This document shows positions 1 to 6,920 of a stretch of 27,325 nucleotides of DNA, piece by piece (position 1 is the stretch's first letter; each line of letters starts with the position of its first letter). The position numbers and the translations under genes were made by a program. Where the stretch lies: NCBI GenBank assembly GCA_948438565.1, contig CAOJLW010000003.1, positions 1 to 27,325 of the forward strand, read 5' to 3'. The notes below the pieces were generated by a model, which ran no database searches, had not been told where the DNA came from, and saw only the letters and a program-made list of their open reading frames with translations. The DNA is from an uncultured Lachnospiraceae bacterium (GTDB lineage Bacteria; Bacillota; Clostridia; Lachnospirales; Lachnospiraceae).

Positions 1-447
1 GCTTGGAAACAGGTTTGTCGGCGTGTCGGTACGGTACAGCATACGCACCATATCGGTAAAAATATTGTCCCGTGCAAATTCGGCGGGCCTTAAATGATGG
101 CCGTTGGGATAGACGGTGGAAATAATCAGAAAAACGGTCATGCCAATAAATAAAAACGTGCAAAGCCGGTAATATTCGTCTTTATTTTTCAACATAAAAT
201 AGGCGATGGCAACGGCGATATAAGCGAACCATAAAAAATAGGGGACAATAAAATATTCGATAAACGGAATTTGATCATCAATCGTCATGTGTATAACATG
301 GAAACGATTGGTTACAGTATCCTCCAGATAGGCAAACCAGGGGCAATAGATGGCAAAATACAGCAGTATCAGGCTGTGTTTGTATTTTTTGTAAAACGCG
401 TGCAGTTTGTCTTTTGGAGTTAATTCTTGTACTTTTACAGCATTCAC
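1..447 (-). CDS. PAP2-family membrane phosphatase, N-terminal part (runs off left edge)
   Basis: The reverse strand reads without a stop for 149 codons, from a GTG at 447 to the window edge. The product is hydrophobic, with about three membrane segments (LILLYFAIYCPWFAYL, then YFIVPYFLWFAYIAVAIAYF, then FLFIGMTVFLIISTVY). It ends in LYRTDTPTNLFPS, which resembles the stretch just before the S-x-H phosphatase motif in clostridial PAP2-superfamily proteins; that motif itself would lie outside the window. Such enzymes remove phosphate from lipid phosphates or pyrophosphates at the membrane. The GTG at 447 was chosen because AAGGG lies 7-8 bases upstream. The in-frame GTG at 456 would overlap that site. 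A near-consensus promoter lies 50-80 bases upstream. The family call rests on the last few residues and the membrane pattern, so it is fair rather than firm. Confidence 0.65.
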   Translation of the reverse strand, partial: MNAVKVQELTPKDKLHAFYKKYKHSLILLYFAIYCPWFAYLEDTVTNRFHVIHMTIDDQIPFIEYFIVPYFLWFAYIAVAIAYFMLKNKDEYYRLCTFLFIGMTVFLIISTVYPNGHHLRPAEFARDNIFTDMVRMLYRTDTPTNLFPS

Positions 448-498
448 AACATTCACCCTTTATTTGATATTTCCTTTAATTATATTTGATTGACGTAA

Positions 499-527
499 AT
501 TATAGCATGAGTATTTTTTTGTTACAA
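499..527 (-). promoter_or_regulatory. Sigma-A promoter for the PAP2-like gene
   Basis: On the minus strand a -35 TTGTAA (527-522) and a perfect -10 TATAAT (504-499) are separated by 17 bases. Transcription would begin near 492, giving a leader of about 45 bases before the GTG at 447. Confidence 0.75.
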
Positions 528-590
528 TCCTATTTCATTTTTTTTAAGTAATTTTAGTAAATTCTTAAGAAAAAGGAAGGGCATAGATAG

Positions 591-633
591 GGGAATTGGG
601 CGAATGTCCTAATGGGAATTGGGATATTCGCCC
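591..633. repeat. 10-bp direct repeat and 12-bp dyad abutting the transpeptidase promoter
   Basis: GGGAATTGGG occurs twice (591-600 and 614-623), starts 23 bases apart. Overlapping it, 598-609 (GGGCGAATGTCC) pairs with 622-633 (GGATATTCGCCC) as a 12-bp stem with one G-T pair and a 12-base loop. No T-run follows, so it does not look like a terminator. The right arm ends two bases before the -35 box at 636, where an operator or activator site would sit. The binding protein is unknown. Confidence 0.5.
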
Positions 634-635
634 AT

Positions 636-663
636 TTGACAAACCATAGGATGCCTGTATAAT
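636..663 (+). promoter_or_regulatory. Sigma-A promoter for the L,D-transpeptidase gene
   Basis: Perfect -35 TTGACA (636-641) and perfect -10 TATAAT (658-663) with a 16-base spacer. The start of transcription would be near 670, about 70 bases before the ATG at 742. It directs transcription away from the PAP2-like gene. Confidence 0.8.
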
Positions 664-741
664 AAAAAATATCGAACAAAAAACGTCGGGCAGTATATCT
701 TGTTATTAGGAATAGAAATCAAGTAGAAGGGAGATTTGGTT

Positions 742-2376
742 ATGAACCAGAAGACAATGCCAAAAGCCGTTTCGGGAAAAAGGATTGCCATTTTGTTTGG
801 GGTGATGCTTGCCTTGGCGATTGGCGTATATATTGGCATGGCCATATATTTCCGAAGTCATTTTCTGCCGTCCACTCGATTGAATGGGATTTCCGTGTCT
901 GGAATGACCCAGCAAGAAGTGGAAGCGATGATTACGGAGGAGATTGACCGGTATGAGCTAAAGCTTACAACCAGAGGGGGGAAAGAGGAACGCATACGGG
1001 GCGTAGATATTTCTTTGAAGCCGGAATTTGCGGACAGCGTTTCGGGTCGGATTCGCGGGCAGAATGTTTTTGCATGGCCTGCGGCGTTTTTCTCGTCACA
1101 GACGTTTCAGGAAGAGACTGTGGTATCCTTTGATGAGGACGCTCTGAACGAAGCGGTAAACGGACTCGAATGTATGCAGAAGGAAAATCAGGCCGAACCA
1201 AAAGACGCCTACTGTTCCGCCTATTCAGACGCAGGGTATCAGATTATACCGGAAGAGCAGGGCAGTAAAATCAAAGAAAAAAAGCTGCGCAAGGCGTTAA
1301 AGAGCGCTATTCAAAATTTGGATCCCGCTTTGTCCTTGGAAGAGGAAAACTGTTACAAAAAGCCAAAGATCACCGCCGAGGATGAAGATCTAAACCGTTT
1401 GGCGGATACGCTGAATCGGTATACAGGCATGGAGCTGACCTATGATCTGGGTGAAAAAACACAAGTGTTAGACGGCAGTATTACGCATCAATGGATGCAG
1501 GTGGATGGAACGCAGGTTACGATTGACGAAGAGGCAGTGGCTGCATACGTAGACGAATTGGCGTCCGATCACAATACCGTATTCCGTGGACATACCTTAA
1601 AAACCTCGTATGGTCCGACGATCCGGATTGTCGATGGAGATTATGGATGGAAAGTGGATAAAGAAGGCGAAAAAGAGCAGATTCTAAAAGACATTGGAGC
1701 CGGGGAGTCTAAAAAACGGGAAATTATCTATGCACAGCGGGCGGGCAGCCATGGAGAAAACGATTATGGAGATACCTATGTGGAAATCAATTTGACGGCG
1801 CAGCATCTGTTTTTTTATAAGGACGGATCTCTGCTGGTGGAAGCGGATTTTGTGTCGGGAAATCTTTCCAAGAATTATGATACGCCGACCGGGATTTACG
1901 GATTGACCTATAAACAAAAGGGGGCTACTCTGCGTGGAGAAAACTATGCCTCCGATGTTACATACTGGATGCCGTTTTGTAATAATGTAGGTATGCATGA
2001 CGCGGATTGGAGGAGCCGTTTTGGCGGCAGTATTTATAAAACAAGCGGCTCGCATGGCTGCATCAACCTTCCTCCAAGCGCGGCGCAGAAAATCTTTGAA
2101 AATATAGAAGAAGGAGATCCCGTGTTGGTCTATACGCTGGCCGGGAGTGAAAACCCGGCGGTTGTGGCGCAGGACGCCGCCCAGGTTGTGAATATGATCA
2201 ACGGGATTGGGGAAGTCAGCCTGGAAAGCGAACCAGCGATTGTAGCGGCCAGGAAGCTTTACGGCTTCCTTTCCGAGGCGGGACAAGCCAAGGTGGCCAA
2301 TTATGACGTTTTGGTGGCAGCCGAAGCGCAGCTTGCGGCCTTAAAGGCGCAGGCTGCCGCACAGGCGCCGCAGTAA
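742..2376 (+). CDS. Membrane-anchored L,D-transpeptidase (YkuD family)
   Basis: Predicted to cross-link peptidoglycan through 3-3 (meso-DAP to meso-DAP) bonds, or to attach proteins to it, outside the membrane. The 544-residue product starts with a short basic cytoplasmic tail and one membrane segment (about residues 14-37). It then has a long extracellular region resembling the peptidoglycan-binding/VanW-associated domains found in front of many clostridial YkuD proteins. The YkuD catalytic domain is at about 346-465. It carries the signature SGSHGCINLPP with His438 and the nucleophile Cys440. An 80-residue Ala-rich tail follows. The start is ATG 742, with AAGGGAG eight bases upstream; a TTG two codons earlier sits too close to that site. 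The gene has its own strong promoter and is followed after nine bases by tcdA, so the two may be cotranscribed. The enzyme class is confident; the exact peptide substrate cannot be told. Confidence 0.9.
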   Translation: MNQKTMPKAVSGKRIAILFGVMLALAIGVYIGMAIYFRSHFLPSTRLNGISVSGMTQQEVEAMITEEIDRYELKLTTRGGKEERIRGVDISLKPEFADSVSGRIRGQNVFAWPAAFFSSQTFQEETVVSFDEDALNEAVNGLECMQKENQAEPKDAYCSAYSDAGYQIIPEEQGSKIKEKKLRKALKSAIQNLDPALSLEEENCYKKPKITAEDEDLNRLADTLNRYTGMELTYDLGEKTQVLDGSITHQWMQVDGTQVTIDEEAVAAYVDELASDHNTVFRGHTLKTSYGPTIRIVDGDYGWKVDKEGEKEQILKDIGAGESKKREIIYAQRAGSHGENDYGDTYVEINLTAQHLFFYKDGSLLVEADFVSGNLSKNYDTPTGIYGLTYKQKGATLRGENYASDVTYWMPFCNNVGMHDADWRSRFGGSIYKTSGSHGCINLPPSAAQKIFENIEEGDPVLVYTLAGSENPAVVAQDAAQVVNMINGIGEVSLESEPAIVAARKLYGFLSEAGQAKVANYDVLVAAEAQLAALKAQAAAQAPQ

Positions 2377-2385
2377 GGAGGGATT

Positions 2386-3105
2386 ATGTCGGATTCGTTT
2401 ATTAGGACGAAGATGCTTTTGGGGGATGAGGCCATGGACAGGCTGGCCAAATCCCGCGTGGCCGTATTTGGCATTGGAGGCGTCGGGGGGTATGTCTGTG
2501 AAGCGCTTGTACGAAGCGGTATCGGTGCGTTTGATTTGATCGATCCTGACAAGGTGGAGCTGACGAATATAAACCGTCAGATTATCGCAACCCATCGGAC
2601 GCTAGGACAATATAAAGTAGAGGCGATGAGGGAACGTATGCAAGATATCAATCCGGACGCAGACGTTCGGGTTTACCCATGCTATTTTCTGCCGGAGAAT
2701 GCGGATGACTTTCCGTTTGTAGAGTATGATTATATGGTCGATGCCGTCGATATGGTTACGGCAAAAATTGCTCTGGCGCAAAAGGCGCAGGCATGGAAGA
2801 TTCCGTTGATCAGCAGTATGGGAACCGGAAATAAGCTGGACGCCGGGGCCTTTCGGGCCGCTGATATCTATCAGACGAAAAACTGTCCGTTAGCCAGAGT
2901 GATGCGGCGGGAACTAAAAAAACGGGGCGTCCGCGAATTAAAAGTAGTCTATTCAGAAGAGCTTCCATTGCGTCCGGACGTCCCGGAGCGGATGCAGCAG
3001 GAGCTTGCCGGCCGCCGGGACATTCCGGGAAGCGTCGCCTTTGTGCCGCCGGCGGCCGGATTGGTATTGGCAAGGGAGGTAATTTTGGAATTAACAACGC
3101 GGTAA
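2386..3105 (+). CDS. tcdA: tRNA threonylcarbamoyladenosine dehydratase TcdA (E1-like)
   Basis: ThiF/MoeB/E1-superfamily enzyme that uses ATP to cyclise the t6A base at position 37 of ANN-decoding tRNAs into ct6A. The Rossmann ATP-binding loop GIGGVG is at residues 29-34, preceded by the family-typical R-x-x-MLLGDEAM start. DLIDPDKVELTNINRQ follows, with the Asp and Arg that contact ATP. The C-terminal SVAFVPPAAGLVLA segment is also typical of TcdA/CsdL rather than ThiF or MoeB, and there is no rhodanese or other fused domain. At 239 residues it is slightly short but complete. ATG 2386 has a near-perfect AAGGAGGG site that begins inside the stop codon of the transpeptidase gene, which suggests coupled expression. 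Confidence 0.9.
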   Translation: MSDSFIRTKMLLGDEAMDRLAKSRVAVFGIGGVGGYVCEALVRSGIGAFDLIDPDKVELTNINRQIIATHRTLGQYKVEAMRERMQDINPDADVRVYPCYFLPENADDFPFVEYDYMVDAVDMVTAKIALAQKAQAWKIPLISSMGTGNKLDAGAFRAADIYQTKNCPLARVMRRELKKRGVRELKVVYSEELPLRPDVPERMQQELAGRRDIPGSVAFVPPAAGLVLAREVILELTTR

Positions 3106-3123
3106 ACGGGGCATATTATTTGT

Positions 3124-3149
3124 AAAAAATGCAAAAGGATACATTTTTT
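3124..3149 (+). terminator. Weak A/T hairpin downstream of tcdA
   Basis: AAAAAATG (3124-3131) can pair with CATTTTTT (3142-3149) and ends in a T-run. The stem is almost entirely A-T, so it would be a poor terminator, but nothing better lies between tcdA and the next promoter. Confidence 0.3.
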
Positions 3150-3171
3150 TTGAAAAGTAAGTAAAAATATC

Positions 3172-3199
3172 TTGTAAATCTATGTTTTACCGTTATAAT
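3172..3199 (+). promoter_or_regulatory. Sigma-A promoter for the transketolase transcript
   Basis: A -35 TTGTAA (3172-3177) and a perfect -10 TATAAT (3194-3199), spacer 16. The expected start near 3206 lies about 40 bases before the small ORF at 3245 and 117 bases before the transketolase ATG. Confidence 0.7.
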
Positions 3200-3244
3200 C
3201 TTATTTGAAAAGAATCGTTTTCTAATGCAGAAAGGAGATACGAC

Positions 3245-3310
3245 ATGAATTATTTTATGAATACCGCGGTTGCACAGATGACAAAGCAGTTTTTGGCGAA
3301 TAAACAGTAG
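3245..3310 (+). CDS. 21-residue ORF ahead of transketolase
   Basis: Reads MNYFMNTAVAQMTKQFLANK followed by Q and a TAG stop. It is supported by position and translation signals: it is the first ORF after the promoter, and its ATG has an excellent AAAGGAG site with seven-base spacing. That site is better than the one in front of transketolase. It ends 12 bases before the transketolase ATG, so its translation could bring ribosomes to that gene. It has no run of a single amino acid of the sort used in attenuator leaders, and I see no competing hairpins in the short gap after it. I do not recognise it. It may be a real microprotein, a leader peptide, or chance. Confidence 0.45.
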   Translation: MNYFMNTAVAQMTKQFLANKQ

Positions 3311-3322
3311 GGGAGAAAAAGG

Positions 3323-4159
3323 ATGAACAAACTAGAACTTCAGAAAATAGCTGTGGAAGTCCGCAAAGAGATTATAGCTGCAACGCACAGTGCAAAGGCA
3401 GGGCATCCGGGCGGATCGCTGTCTGCGGCAGATTTATTTACGTATCTGTATTTTGAAGAGTTGCATATCGATCCAAAGCGTCCGGATATGGAAGATCGCG
3501 ATCGATTTGTATTGTCTAAGGGGCATACGTCTCCGGGTCTTTATGCCGCGCTTGCGCATCGTGGGTTTTTTCCAGTAGAGGATTTGCTCCAGTTCCGGCA
3601 TACCGGTCATTACCTGCAAGGGCATCCGGATATGAAGCGGGTTCCGGGCGTAGATATGTCCACCGGTTCTTTGGGTCAGGGTCTTTCCACTGCCGTTGGG
3701 ATGGCGCTTGCCGCTAAGATGGACGGAAAGGATTACCGTGTTTATGCGATGTGTGGAGACGGTGAGATTCAGGAAGGTCAGATCTGGGAAGCGGCGATGT
3801 TTGCCGGACATCATCAATTAGACAATCTGGTTGTTATCGTCGATCACAACAAGCTGCAGATTGACGGGTTGGTAGGGGAGGTGTGTTCTCCGTATCCAAT
3901 CGATCAGAAATTTGAGGCTTTTCAGTTTTATGCATTGACGATTGACGGGCATGATTTTGATGCGATGGAAGAAGCGTTTGCCAAAGCCAGGGAGCTAAAA
4001 GGGAAACCAACAGTCATCATTGCCAATACCGTCAAAGGAAACGGCGTTTCTTTTATGGAAAACGAGCCAAGCTGGCATGGGAAGGCGCCCAATGACGCGG
4101 AATGCGAAATTGCCATGGAAGACTTGAGGAAAGCAGGTGAAGCATTATGTCAATCATAG
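3323..4159 (+). CDS. Transketolase, N-terminal (thiamine diphosphate-binding) subunit
   Basis: First half of a split transketolase, which moves two-carbon ketol units between sugar phosphates in the non-oxidative pentose phosphate pathway. The 278-residue chain carries the pyrophosphate/Mg part of the thiamine diphosphate site: GHPGG (His28), the GDG motif (145-147) followed by EIQEGQIWEAAMFA, and DHNKLQIDG. It ends where the pyrimidine-binding domain of a full-length (about 660-residue) transketolase would begin, and that domain is supplied by the next gene. The stop overlaps the start of the next gene by 13 bases. ATG 3323 follows GGGGAGAAAAAGG. Split transketolases also occur in sugar-specific catabolic clusters. 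The absence of sugar-transport genes here favours a central metabolic role, but that is inference. Confidence 0.93.
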   Translation: MNKLELQKIAVEVRKEIIAATHSAKAGHPGGSLSAADLFTYLYFEELHIDPKRPDMEDRDRFVLSKGHTSPGLYAALAHRGFFPVEDLLQFRHTGHYLQGHPDMKRVPGVDMSTGSLGQGLSTAVGMALAAKMDGKDYRVYAMCGDGEIQEGQIWEAAMFAGHHQLDNLVVIVDHNKLQIDGLVGEVCSPYPIDQKFEAFQFYALTIDGHDFDAMEEAFAKARELKGKPTVIIANTVKGNGVSFMENEPSWHGKAPNDAECEIAMEDLRKAGEALCQS

Positions 4160-5115
4160 AAAATATTAAGAGCCGAAAAAAAGTTGCCACAAGGGAAGGA
4201 TATGGAACCACTTTAGTGGAGCTTGGCAAAGAAGATAACAATGTAGTGGTATTGGATGCAGATCTTGCCGCGGCTACCAGAACAGGCGTTTTTTTGGAGT
4301 CGTTTCCGGACAGGCATATCAATTGCGGGATCGCGGAAGCCAATATGGCAGGGATTGCGGCGGGACTGGCCGTCTGTGGGAAAATTCCTTTTATCAGTTC
4401 GTTTGCGATGTTTGTGGCAGGCCGTGCGTTTGAACAGGTGCGCAATACGATTGGCTATCCGCATTTGAATGTCAAGATCGGGGCGACGCATGCCGGTATT
4501 TCTGTTGGAGAGGACGGAGCGTCCCATCAGTGCAATGAAGATATTGCTTTAATGCGTGCGATTCCAGGCATGACGATTGTAAACCCGTGCGATTATATTG
4601 AGGCTAAAGCGGCCGTGCGTGCAGCGTATGAACAGGACGGGCCGTTTTATCTGCGCTTTGGCAGGCTCGCCGTCCCTGTTTTATATGACGAGGAGGATTA
4701 TCAGTTTGAGCTGGGGAAGGGCGTTGTGCTGCGTGAAGGGAAGGATGTGTCTATCTTTGCAACCGGTTTATGTGTGGCGGAAACGATGCTTGCGGCAGAG
4801 AGGCTTGCAGAGGATGGGATTGATGCGGAAGTGATTAATATCCATACGATAAAGCCTTTGGACGATGCATTGGTCGTTGCATCCGCTTCCAAGACGGGAC
4901 GGGTGTTTACAGTAGAAGAGCATTCGGTGATTGGAGGACTTGGCTCTGCAGTTTCCGAATTGCTCAGTGAAAAGCATCCGATCAAAGTGACCCGTATCGG
5001 GATTCAGGATATATTTGGCGAGTCCGGCCCGGCATTGGAATTATTGCATAAATATGGACTGGATGCGGAAGGGATCTATCAAACGATTAAAGCGGCGGTA
5101 TTATCAAATAAATAA
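4147..5115 (+). CDS. Transketolase, C-terminal (pyrimidine-binding) subunit
   Basis: Second half of the split transketolase, 322 residues. The pyrimidine-binding domain fills about residues 10-170 and includes the catalytic glutamate of the thiamine diphosphate cofactor (Glu64 in GIAEANMAG) and GATHAGISVGEDGASHQ. A transketolase C-terminal domain follows from about 185 to 315 (VINIHTIKPLD, TVEEHSVIGGLGSAV). It must pair with the 3323-4159 product to form an active site at the interface. The 13-base overlap of the two genes points to translational coupling and equal amounts. Its own ribosome binding site (AAAGCAGGTGA region) lies inside the upstream gene. Its final codons also contain a TAAA that may be the -35 of the SigD-like promoter for the next gene. 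Fusion-protein homologues exist, but the reading frame change here is the normal split form. Confidence 0.93.
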   Translation: MSIIENIKSRKKVATREGYGTTLVELGKEDNNVVVLDADLAAATRTGVFLESFPDRHINCGIAEANMAGIAAGLAVCGKIPFISSFAMFVAGRAFEQVRNTIGYPHLNVKIGATHAGISVGEDGASHQCNEDIALMRAIPGMTIVNPCDYIEAKAAVRAAYEQDGPFYLRFGRLAVPVLYDEEDYQFELGKGVVLREGKDVSIFATGLCVAETMLAAERLAEDGIDAEVINIHTIKPLDDALVVASASKTGRVFTVEEHSVIGGLGSAVSELLSEKHPIKVTRIGIQDIFGESGPALELLHKYGLDAEGIYQTIKAAVLSNK

Positions 5116-5136
5116 TTCAGTGGAAAGAGCCGATAT
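5109..5136 (+). promoter_or_regulatory. SigD/FliA-type promoter candidate for the 5190 gene
   Basis: TAAA (5109-5112), a 16-base spacer, and GCCGATAT (5129-5136) match the Bacillus SigD consensus TAAA-N15-GCCGATAT, with a spacer at the long end of the tolerated range. The -35 lies in the last codons of the transketolase gene. The -10 lies in the left arm of its terminator. Initiation would fall near 5143, about 47 bases before ATG 5190. No fliA/sigD gene is in the window, so the assignment rests on the motif only. Confidence 0.55.
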
Positions 5137-5165
5137 ACCTTATAGGCAGGTATATCGGTTTTTTA
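5130..5165 (+). terminator. Intrinsic terminator of the transketolase operon
   Basis: CCGATATACC (5130-5139) pairs perfectly with GGTATATCGG (5149-5158) around a nine-base loop and is followed by a run of T. It lies 14 bases after the transketolase stop. The left arm overlaps the SigD-like -10. Confidence 0.88.
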
Positions 5166-5189
5166 TTTCATAGGAAAGGGGGATTCGAT

Positions 5190-5903
5190 ATGAATCAGAT
5201 TACACAGGCGGAGGTGGCCGGCAGCTATGCGTCGACGTCCAAAACAATCGTTTCAGAAAAGACGGATACGAAGAAATACAAAGTAAACGGAGCCACAATT
5301 GGCTCTCCGACCTTAAGTGAAAAAGGGAAAAAGTATTACGAGCAGCTCAGAAAAAAATATGCCAATATGGATTTTATTTTAGTCAGCGAGGACAAAAAAG
5401 CGGAGGCGCAGGCCAATGCCGGGCGGTATGCCAATCCCAATCGTATGGTTGTTTTGATTGATACGGAAAAAATAGAGCGTATGGCGGAGGACGAAGAGTA
5501 CCGTAAGCAGTATGAGGCGGTCATTGCAAATGCGGGGATGCAGTTTTCGCATTTTTCCAGCCGATTGGGGGAACGGGCGTCGTACGTCAAAACCTACGGT
5601 ATGCAGGTCAATGAAAAGGGCGTCGCGTCTTTTTTTGCAGTTATTGACAAATCCCTGGCGGCGCAAAGGGAGCGGATCAAAGAGAACGCGGCTAAAAAAG
5701 CCGATGAAAAGAAAGAGGCGCAAAAGACTGCGGAGGAAAAACGCGCCGAGGAGGCAAAAGAGGAAGATTTGGTTACGGTTACGGCGTCCTCTGTAGAGGA
5801 GCTTTTGAAAAAAGTGAATGAAGTCATCACGAAAGGAATGAGCGACTATATCCGGACGGAAGAAGAGACATGGGTAGGCGGCCATGTGGATTTTTATGGC
5901 TAA
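5190..5903 (+). CDS. Uncharacterised Lys/Glu-rich protein, DUF6033-like
   Basis: A 237-residue soluble protein with no signal peptide or membrane segment. Residues 1-30 are polar. Residues 40-150 look folded (SPTLSEKGKKYYEQLRKKYA, FILVSEDKKAEAQ, NPNRMVVLIDTEKIERMAED). Residues about 150-195 form a highly charged coiled-coil (KENAAKKADEKKEAQKTAEE) and the C-terminus returns to a mixed sequence. It resembles a family I remember as DUF6033, seen in Lachnospiraceae, but I cannot verify that and no function is known to me. The gene is preceded by a SigD-type promoter candidate, and ATG 5190 has a strong AAAGGGGG site. The next gene (6059) has a similar -10-like motif, so the two may be expressed together with motility genes. 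The coiled-coil suggests a structural or adaptor role rather than an enzyme. Confidence 0.7.
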   Translation: MNQITQAEVAGSYASTSKTIVSEKTDTKKYKVNGATIGSPTLSEKGKKYYEQLRKKYANMDFILVSEDKKAEAQANAGRYANPNRMVVLIDTEKIERMAEDEEYRKQYEAVIANAGMQFSHFSSRLGERASYVKTYGMQVNEKGVASFFAVIDKSLAAQRERIKENAAKKADEKKEAQKTAEEKRAEEAKEEDLVTVTASSVEELLKKVNEVITKGMSDYIRTEEETWVGGHVDFYG

Positions 5904-5951
5904 ATGAACCGAGTTCTCCGTTGGAAAAAGGTTATGATTTTCTGGTATTTT

Positions 5952-5959
5952 GCCGATAT
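5952..5959 (+). promoter_or_regulatory. GCCGATAT, SigD-like -10 ahead of the 6059 gene
   Basis: A perfect eight-base match to the SigD -10 lies in the 155-base gap between the two uncharacterised genes, 99 bases before ATG 6059. The -35 is poor: at the right distance the sequence reads TTAT/TATG instead of TAAA. Called mainly because the same motif recurs upstream of neighbouring unknown genes. Confidence 0.35.
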
Positions 5960-6058
5960 ATATGGAAAATATATCTAAAGGAATGGAATCTGTCCGTATA
6001 GCATATTGCATCCATCCGCTGTCATGTGCCGTACGGTTTTTCAGGGAGGGAATCAGAT

Positions 6059-6895
6059 ATGGGTATGATGGTAAGTGGAGCCGGCAGTGGACTTTCCGCC
6101 GGCGGTATGGCAGGTACATTGACAATCAAGCGCACCAAAAAGCCGGCGGTTCATAACAACAGGAATAAAAAACCCAAGAAAAAGCTCAAGTACAATTCCA
6201 GAGAAATTGCCAACCAGCTTGTGCGCGCCAGCAGTTCGAAAAACGCGTCCGTAGTTTTGATCCGGGCCAAAGGAAAGCTGAGCGTATTGAACAATGCTTT
6301 GGCGTCCGGACACTACAATGAAAACGAAGTCCGGATTGCAATCGCACACGCCAGGAGGATGGTCAACTGCTCCAGGTTAAAGGTTCGCAATTTAAAAGAA
6401 GAAGAGCTGGTAAAGGGCCGTGATGAAAGAGAACACAGCACGGATGAGCAAAAGAAACGCAGTGAGGTCAAACGTCGGGTGCGGCAAAAAGAACGCGCGC
6501 TGGAGACCAAAATAGCGTTAAAAGAAAACCAGCAGATTATGAAAGAAAAGAAAAAACAATTGGAGCTGCTAAGAAAACGCCTGCTGCACCGCAGCGAAGA
6601 GCAGGGCAAAATCAATGAAGCCGATATGAAGTATTTGGAAGCTCAGCTAAAAGAGAGCCAGAACAGTATGACGCAGTCTGGCGGCGTTGTGCTGGAGTTG
6701 AGCGGCGTGGCGGCACAGTTGGCAGAGCTTCTGTTGGAGGAGCAGCAGATCGAGCAGCAGGTCGAAATCCAAGTGGAGATGGAGACAGCCGCCCTTTCCG
6801 CCGGCGTGTCTGCGCTGCCCGCAGAGTGCGCGTCGCCAACGGTTTCCACAGACGCCGGCGCAGCCGCGGTTGCGACGATTGATGTAGCAGTTTAA
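6059..6895 (+). CDS. Uncharacterised basic coiled-coil protein
   Basis: I do not recognise a characterised family. The 278-residue product starts with a Gly/Ser/Met-rich stretch, then a very basic segment (KRTKKPAVHNNRNKKPKKKL, about residues 26-45). A compact part follows, with KLSVLNNALASGHYNENEVR (about 70-90) and AIAHARRMVNCSRLKVRNLK. A long charged coiled-coil runs from about 115 to 210 and the C-terminal third is rich in Ala, Gln and Val. There is no signal peptide or membrane segment. ATG 6059 has GGGAGGG upstream and is preferred over an in-frame ATG at 6026 with no ribosome binding site. It is followed by an epimerase gene only 25 bases after its stop, so both may be on one transcript. 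The basic N-terminus could bind nucleic acid or a polyanion, but that is speculation. Confidence 0.65.
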   Translation: MGMMVSGAGSGLSAGGMAGTLTIKRTKKPAVHNNRNKKPKKKLKYNSREIANQLVRASSSKNASVVLIRAKGKLSVLNNALASGHYNENEVRIAIAHARRMVNCSRLKVRNLKEEELVKGRDEREHSTDEQKKRSEVKRRVRQKERALETKIALKENQQIMKEKKKQLELLRKRLLHRSEEQGKINEADMKYLEAQLKESQNSMTQSGGVVLELSGVAAQLAELLLEEQQIEQQVEIQVEMETAALSAGVSALPAECASPTVSTDAGAAAVATIDVAV

Positions 6896-6920
6896 TATGA
6901 TAGAGGTCAGGGGGGGTTTC

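Noticed and set aside
1684..2286. 200-codon open frame on the minus strand inside the transpeptidase gene
   Set aside because: Lies wholly antisense to a gene with a clear catalytic motif. It has a His/Arg/Ile-rich composition typical of a mirror frame and no ribosome binding site.
5934..5978. 14-codon frame in the gap between the 5190 and 6059 genes
   Set aside because: The ribosome binding site is too close to the ATG and the frame contains the SigD-like motif; too short to support.
5379..6125. 248-codon minus-strand frame across the 5190 gene and the gap after it
   Set aside because: Overlaps two well-supported + strand genes and has no domain. Its composition follows from the opposite strand of a Lys/Glu-rich gene.
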